This document shows positions 60,878 through 64,000 of a DNA stretch of 64,000 nt, in pieces. The notes under the pieces were generated by a model that was not told the DNA's origin, did not search any database, and worked only from the letters and a program-made list of their open reading frames with translations. Positions within the stretch are counted from its first letter, which is position 1. Every line of letters begins with the position of its first letter. Both the position numbers and the translations under genes were made by a program. Origin of the DNA: Scleromatobacter sp039920745 (GTDB taxonomy: Bacteria; Pseudomonadota; Gammaproteobacteria; Burkholderiales; Burkholderiaceae_C); NCBI GenBank assembly GCA_039920745.1, contig JBDSDD010000008.1:111378-175377 (forward strand), read 5' to 3'.

Positions 60878-63361
60878 TCACGGTGTCAAAGTGAGCACGT
60901 GCTGCGCGGCCCCGGCCAACAGCGGCGTGGCGCGGCCCGCGACCCAGTCGGCGTGGCCGGCGCCGTAGTAAGGCGACATTGGATGGCCGCTCTGGCCGCC
61001 GGGCATGGACAGCGTGGCGCGTTCCTCATGGCCGGGGGCGACGACCAGGCGCTCGGACTGGCCGAAGGACGGGGCCGCGACGTGCGGCATGTTGCCGTCG
61101 CCCGATTGCGGCACCGACGGCATGTCAAGCCAGCGCGACAGGACCGGCAGCGCACGCGCGAGCGGGTGGGCGATGTGGCTGGAATTACGCTCGCCCCAGG
61201 TGGCTTCGCTCAACGGCCGCGCGCCATGTCGTGTCATGTCGTCCGCAGTCGCGTCCACCTGCGCGAGCAGGAAGGCGTCCCAGGTTGCGAAGCCGCGCGG
61301 CAGCAGGTGCGCAGGCTTCTGGTCGAGCGCGTCTTCCACCGGGTACTCGAAGCGGCTGTGCCAGACGTACGGGCGCTTCGGGCACCGGCCGGCCTCGACG
61401 AGCGGCGTGCTCCAGGCCTCCCACAGCGCGTCCAGCGTGCGCGTGCGCGTCTCGCGGATCAGGCGATAGGCCGCCTGGTCGGCGTCGGCGCGACCGTTCC
61501 AGGCTTTCAGCAACGCCAGGACCTCGGGTCGCGACGCCGACACTGCCGCCAGTCGCGCCGCCCACGGCTTCAGGAAAATCGCCTCGTCATCGAAGTGGAT
61601 GGCGCCCAGGCTCTTCTCGTCGAACTTCGGCGTGGCGAGCAGGCGCTGGTGGATCTGGCGCGCACGGGCGCCGAGGTCATAGCCCCCGTCGCCAATGGCC
61701 ATGCGCAGTTCGACGTGGCCAGTGGACAGGGGCGGTGGCGGCGCGGGAACGGCCGCCGGGGACTCGGCGCCCACCTCGAATTCCGTCGGTCGGTAGGCGC
61801 GCGCGTTCGCGGTCCAGAGCACGCCACCCGCCGGATCCGCGATCAGCGGCGCCGACCCCGAGGCGGCCCCGCCCACGGCCTGGATCGCCCGCTGGCGCGT
61901 GGGTCGAATCGACTCGTCGTCGTCCTGCGGCAAATCGTAGGTGGCGAAAGACTGGATGCCGGTGGTCTCGACGAAACGCGGCCCCGCGATCGTCCACGCG
62001 ATGCGGCCGTGCTGGTCGGCCACCAGGAAGTTCTGCTCCGGGATGCCCGCGCTGGCAGCCACGCGCAACGCCGTGTCGACCTCGGTCACCGCGAGAAGGT
62101 CGTCGAGCTTCAGGTTGTAGGCCCCGCCCTGGTCGGCGACCCAGTTGAGCGCGTAGCGGCCATGCTCCTCAATGACCGGCATGCCGTCGAACACGGTCAC
62201 GGGCAGCACGACGTCGGGCGCGCCCTTCACGTGGATCGTTTCGTCGATGCGGGTGGTCGTGCCGCCAGGCTTCACCCACTCGAACCACGCGCCGTAGCTG
62301 TTGGTGAAGCCCCAGGCGACGTGGCCGTTGGAGCCCACCACCAGTGCCGGCACGCCTGGCAAGGTGACGCCCTCCGCGCGGATCGCGCCCGCGCCGATCT
62401 CGAACTGCGCGCGGAACCAGATGGACGGCACGCTGAGCGACAGGTGCATGTCGTTGGCCAGCATCGCGTCGCCGCTGACGCTGTGCGCGGCGTCGACTGC
62501 CCAGTTGTTGCTTCCGATGGCAGGTTGGTGCAGATCGTCCTGGTTGCCATCGAACAGCCCGACCGTCCGACCCCACGCTGCGTCGGGGTCCTGCAATGGC
62601 TTGCCGAGGCGGATCGGCGCCTTCTCCCGCAGGTCGAAGACCTCAGGGCCCGGCATGGGCGTGCGCCGGAGGGTCGTGCCGTCCAGCGCGCTATCCCAAG
62701 CGCCGCCTTCGGGCCTCATCCAACGCGCCATCGCGTAGGGAGCGGTGCAGTCCGGCCCGTTCCACTGCGCTCGTTCCAGTGCGTCGTCGAGGCCGTTGCC
62801 CTGCAGCATCCAGTACATCTCGCCGATCACCAGCAGCGAATCCACGGGCGACCAGGCCTTCGGCTCTGCACGCAGCATCATGTACTGCCACGGCTTCGCG
62901 TCCAGTTGCGTCAAGCCGGCGTTGACCCCCTCGGCGTAGGCCAACAGCAACGCGTGATCCTTCTGGTCCATCTGGGCGAAGCGTTGCGTGAGCATCACCC
63001 GCATCCGGTGCAAACGCCGCTTCTTGTCGCGCTCCAGCGCCACGGATCCAAACAGCTCGGAGAGCTCGCCCGCCGCCGAGCGCCGCGCGAGGTCCATCTC
63101 GAAGAACCGCTCCTGCGCATGCACGAACCCGAGCCCGCGTGCGACGTCCAGGCGGTTCGCACCCTTGACGACCGCGGTGCCGAGCCCATCGCGCGAGAGG
63201 GTCACCGGCCCTTGCAGACCAGGCACATGGGCCTGCCCATCGAGCTGCGGCAGGCTCCGGTGCAGCTCCCACAGCCCGACGGCCACCAGCAGCGCGACCA
63301 GGGCGACGAGCGCCAGCAGCGTCCAGACGACGAGTCGGGTTCTCGAGCGCAAACGGGCCAT
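60878..63361 (-). CDS. penicillin acylase family protein
   Basis: The 827-residue protein has an N-terminal transmembrane anchor (about residues 10-31) and the Ntn-hydrolase layout: alpha part (about 50-280, GLGFVHAQERFFEMDLARR), catalytic N-terminal Ser after autocleavage in AIGSNNWAVD (Ser284), and beta part with LANDMHLSLSVP and VVGSNGHVAWGFTNS. Relatives include penicillin G acylase, acyl-homoserine-lactone acylases and cephalosporin acylases. The natural substrate here is not evident. It is followed at 95 bases by the GGDEF-EAL gene on the same strand. Confidence 0.9.
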   Translation of the reverse strand: MARLRSRTRLVVWTLLALVALVALLVAVGLWELHRSLPQLDGQAHVPGLQGPVTLSRDGLGTAVVKGANRLDVARGLGFVHAQERFFEMDLARRSAAGELSELFGSVALERDKKRRLHRMRVMLTQRFAQMDQKDHALLLAYAEGVNAGLTQLDAKPWQYMMLRAEPKAWSPVDSLLVIGEMYWMLQGNGLDDALERAQWNGPDCTAPYAMARWMRPEGGAWDSALDGTTLRRTPMPGPEVFDLREKAPIRLGKPLQDPDAAWGRTVGLFDGNQDDLHQPAIGSNNWAVDAAHSVSGDAMLANDMHLSLSVPSIWFRAQFEIGAGAIRAEGVTLPGVPALVVGSNGHVAWGFTNSYGAWFEWVKPGGTTTRIDETIHVKGAPDVVLPVTVFDGMPVIEEHGRYALNWVADQGGAYNLKLDDLLAVTEVDTALRVAASAGIPEQNFLVADQHGRIAWTIAGPRFVETTGIQSFATYDLPQDDDESIRPTRQRAIQAVGGAASGSAPLIADPAGGVLWTANARAYRPTEFEVGAESPAAVPAPPPPLSTGHVELRMAIGDGGYDLGARARQIHQRLLATPKFDEKSLGAIHFDDEAIFLKPWAARLAAVSASRPEVLALLKAWNGRADADQAAYRLIRETRTRTLDALWEAWSTPLVEAGRCPKRPYVWHSRFEYPVEDALDQKPAHLLPRGFATWDAFLLAQVDATADDMTRHGARPLSEATWGERNSSHIAHPLARALPVLSRWLDMPSVPQSGDGNMPHVAAPSFGQSERLVVAPGHEERATLSMPGGQSGHPMSPYYGAGHADWVAGRATPLLAGAAQHVLTLTP

Positions 63362-63492
63362 CCGGTCTCCTCAGGCGGGCACTCGGGCAGGGGTGCGTGC
63401 GGGCGATTCTAGGTTCGTCTTCAGCCATCGCTCACTTATCATCGACGCAGCGCCGCGACGCACTGTTGCGGCCGACAGGAGAATCCATTTCC

Positions 63493-64000
63493 ATGGGCCA
63501 GCCCACCTCGCCTCAGCCCGACCCGGCCGCCCCCGCGCCGGAGTTTCCCGCCACCTCCCTGGCCCAATGGGAGCGCGCCGCGGCCAAGTCCGCGCCGGAC
63601 GGCGACCTCGGCAAGCTCGATTGGCACACGCCCGACGGCATCGTCGTCAAGCCGCTGTACACCGCGGCCGACACCGCTGGCCTGGCCTTCACCGACACCC
63701 TGCCCGGCTTCGCGCCGTACGTGCGCGGGCCGCAGGCGACGATGTACGCGGTGCGCCCGTGGACGATCCGCCAGTACGCGGGATTTTCCACCGCCGAGGA
63801 ATCGAACGCGTTCTACCGCAAGGCGCTGGCCGCCGGCGGCCAGGGCGTCAGCGTCGCGTTCGACCTGGCCACGCACCGCGGCTACGACTCCGACCACCCG
63901 CGCGTGGCCGGCGACGTCGGCAAGGCCGGCGTCGCCATCGACTCCGTCGAGGACATGAAGATCCTGTTCGACGGCATCCCGCTCGACAAGGTCAGCGTGT
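63493..64000 (+). CDS. scpA: methylmalonyl-CoA mutase, large subunit (partial)
   Basis: Residues 1-169 are visible before the right edge cuts the gene. The sequence matches the N-terminal substrate-binding domain: YVRGPQATMYAVRPWTIRQYAG, STAEESNAFYRKALAAGG, SVAFDLATHRGYDSDHPRV, and KAGVAIDSVEDMKILFDGI. It isomerises (R)-methylmalonyl-CoA and succinyl-CoA using coenzyme B12. The first 20 residues are a Pro/Ala-rich extension. It is divergent from the penicillin acylase gene. Confidence 0.93.
   Translation, partial: MGQPTSPQPDPAAPAPEFPATSLAQWERAAAKSAPDGDLGKLDWHTPDGIVVKPLYTAADTAGLAFTDTLPGFAPYVRGPQATMYAVRPWTIRQYAGFSTAEESNAFYRKALAAGGQGVSVAFDLATHRGYDSDHPRVAGDVGKAGVAIDSVEDMKILFDGIPLDKVSV

Noticed and set aside
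57931..60894. 987-residue plus-strand open frame opposite the GGDEF-EAL gene
   Set aside because: No conserved motif in this frame while the opposite strand has intact GGDEF and EAL domains.
60689..63412. 907-residue plus-strand open frame opposite the penicillin acylase gene
   Set aside because: Arg/Gly-rich composition typical of antisense frames; the minus strand has the clear Ntn-hydrolase pattern.

Overview
This 64 kb window is a GC-rich chromosomal segment of a betaproteobacterium, most likely a Burkholderiales member of the Rubrivivax/Leptothrix/Sphaerotilaceae type (lineage is inferred from gene order and content, not from a marker gene). Pointers are the order CoA-ester lyase / mdh / GntR / sdhCDAB / sdhE / gltA, a PEP-CTERM sorting signal, an Entner-Doudoroff edd-eda pair, a PilVWX/FimT minor pilin cluster, and CCCCCACGC...CCCCCGAGG-type intergenic repeats of a kind I recall from this group. 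Most of the window is core-genome-like; I found no prophage, insertion sequence, CRISPR array, tRNA or rRNA.

Layout. 0-9 kb: a lipoprotein, a minus-strand unit for a secreted metallophosphoesterase, a PEP-CTERM protein and a di-haem peroxidase, then an AlkB-type hydroxylase and two regulators (PAS-LuxR and IclR). 9-16 kb: a TonB-ExbB-ExbD-ExbD-TPR unit, an MBL-fold hydrolase, an SDR and a PaiB-like flavoprotein. 16-24 kb: eda-edd, a MobA-like nucleotidyltransferase, pdxH, msrA, a YdcF-like protein and ubiD. 24-27 kb: a lytic transglycosylase, then glyA with a strong candidate ZTP riboswitch in its leader, and nrdR. 27-31 kb: a type IV minor pilin cluster (FimT, FimT, PilV, PilW, PilX, PilE) whose genes overlap end to start and which has no pilY1. 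31-36 kb: ribD-ribBA-ribH-nusB and an aminotransferase, with no riboflavin synthase gene and a RibA half that has lost its zinc/catalytic motif. 36-43 kb: a Ser/Thr kinase with a TssQ-like lipoprotein, ybgC-tolQRA without tolB-pal, and a GAF-GGDEF-EAL protein. 43-47 kb: a small sigma factor, a zinc-finger anti-sigma-like protein and a PilB/GspE-family ATPase carrying seven MshEN-type motifs. 47-56 kb: an exported protein, a TCA block (CoA-ester lyase, mdh, GntR regulator, sdhCDAB, sdhE, gltA). 56-64 kb: a crystallin/GH18 chitinase-like protein, a decayed PEP-CTERM gene, a second GGDEF-EAL protein, a penicillin-acylase-family enzyme, and the start of methylmalonyl-CoA mutase, cut by the window edge.

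The most interesting signals are the c-di-GMP neighbourhood at 40.7-46.9 kb (hybrid GGDEF-EAL enzyme, sigma factor, and an ATPase with 30-residue-periodic putative c-di-GMP-binding motifs), the glyA ZTP riboswitch candidate, the incomplete riboflavin and pilin clusters, and the secreted phosphatase / PEP-CTERM / peroxidase unit.
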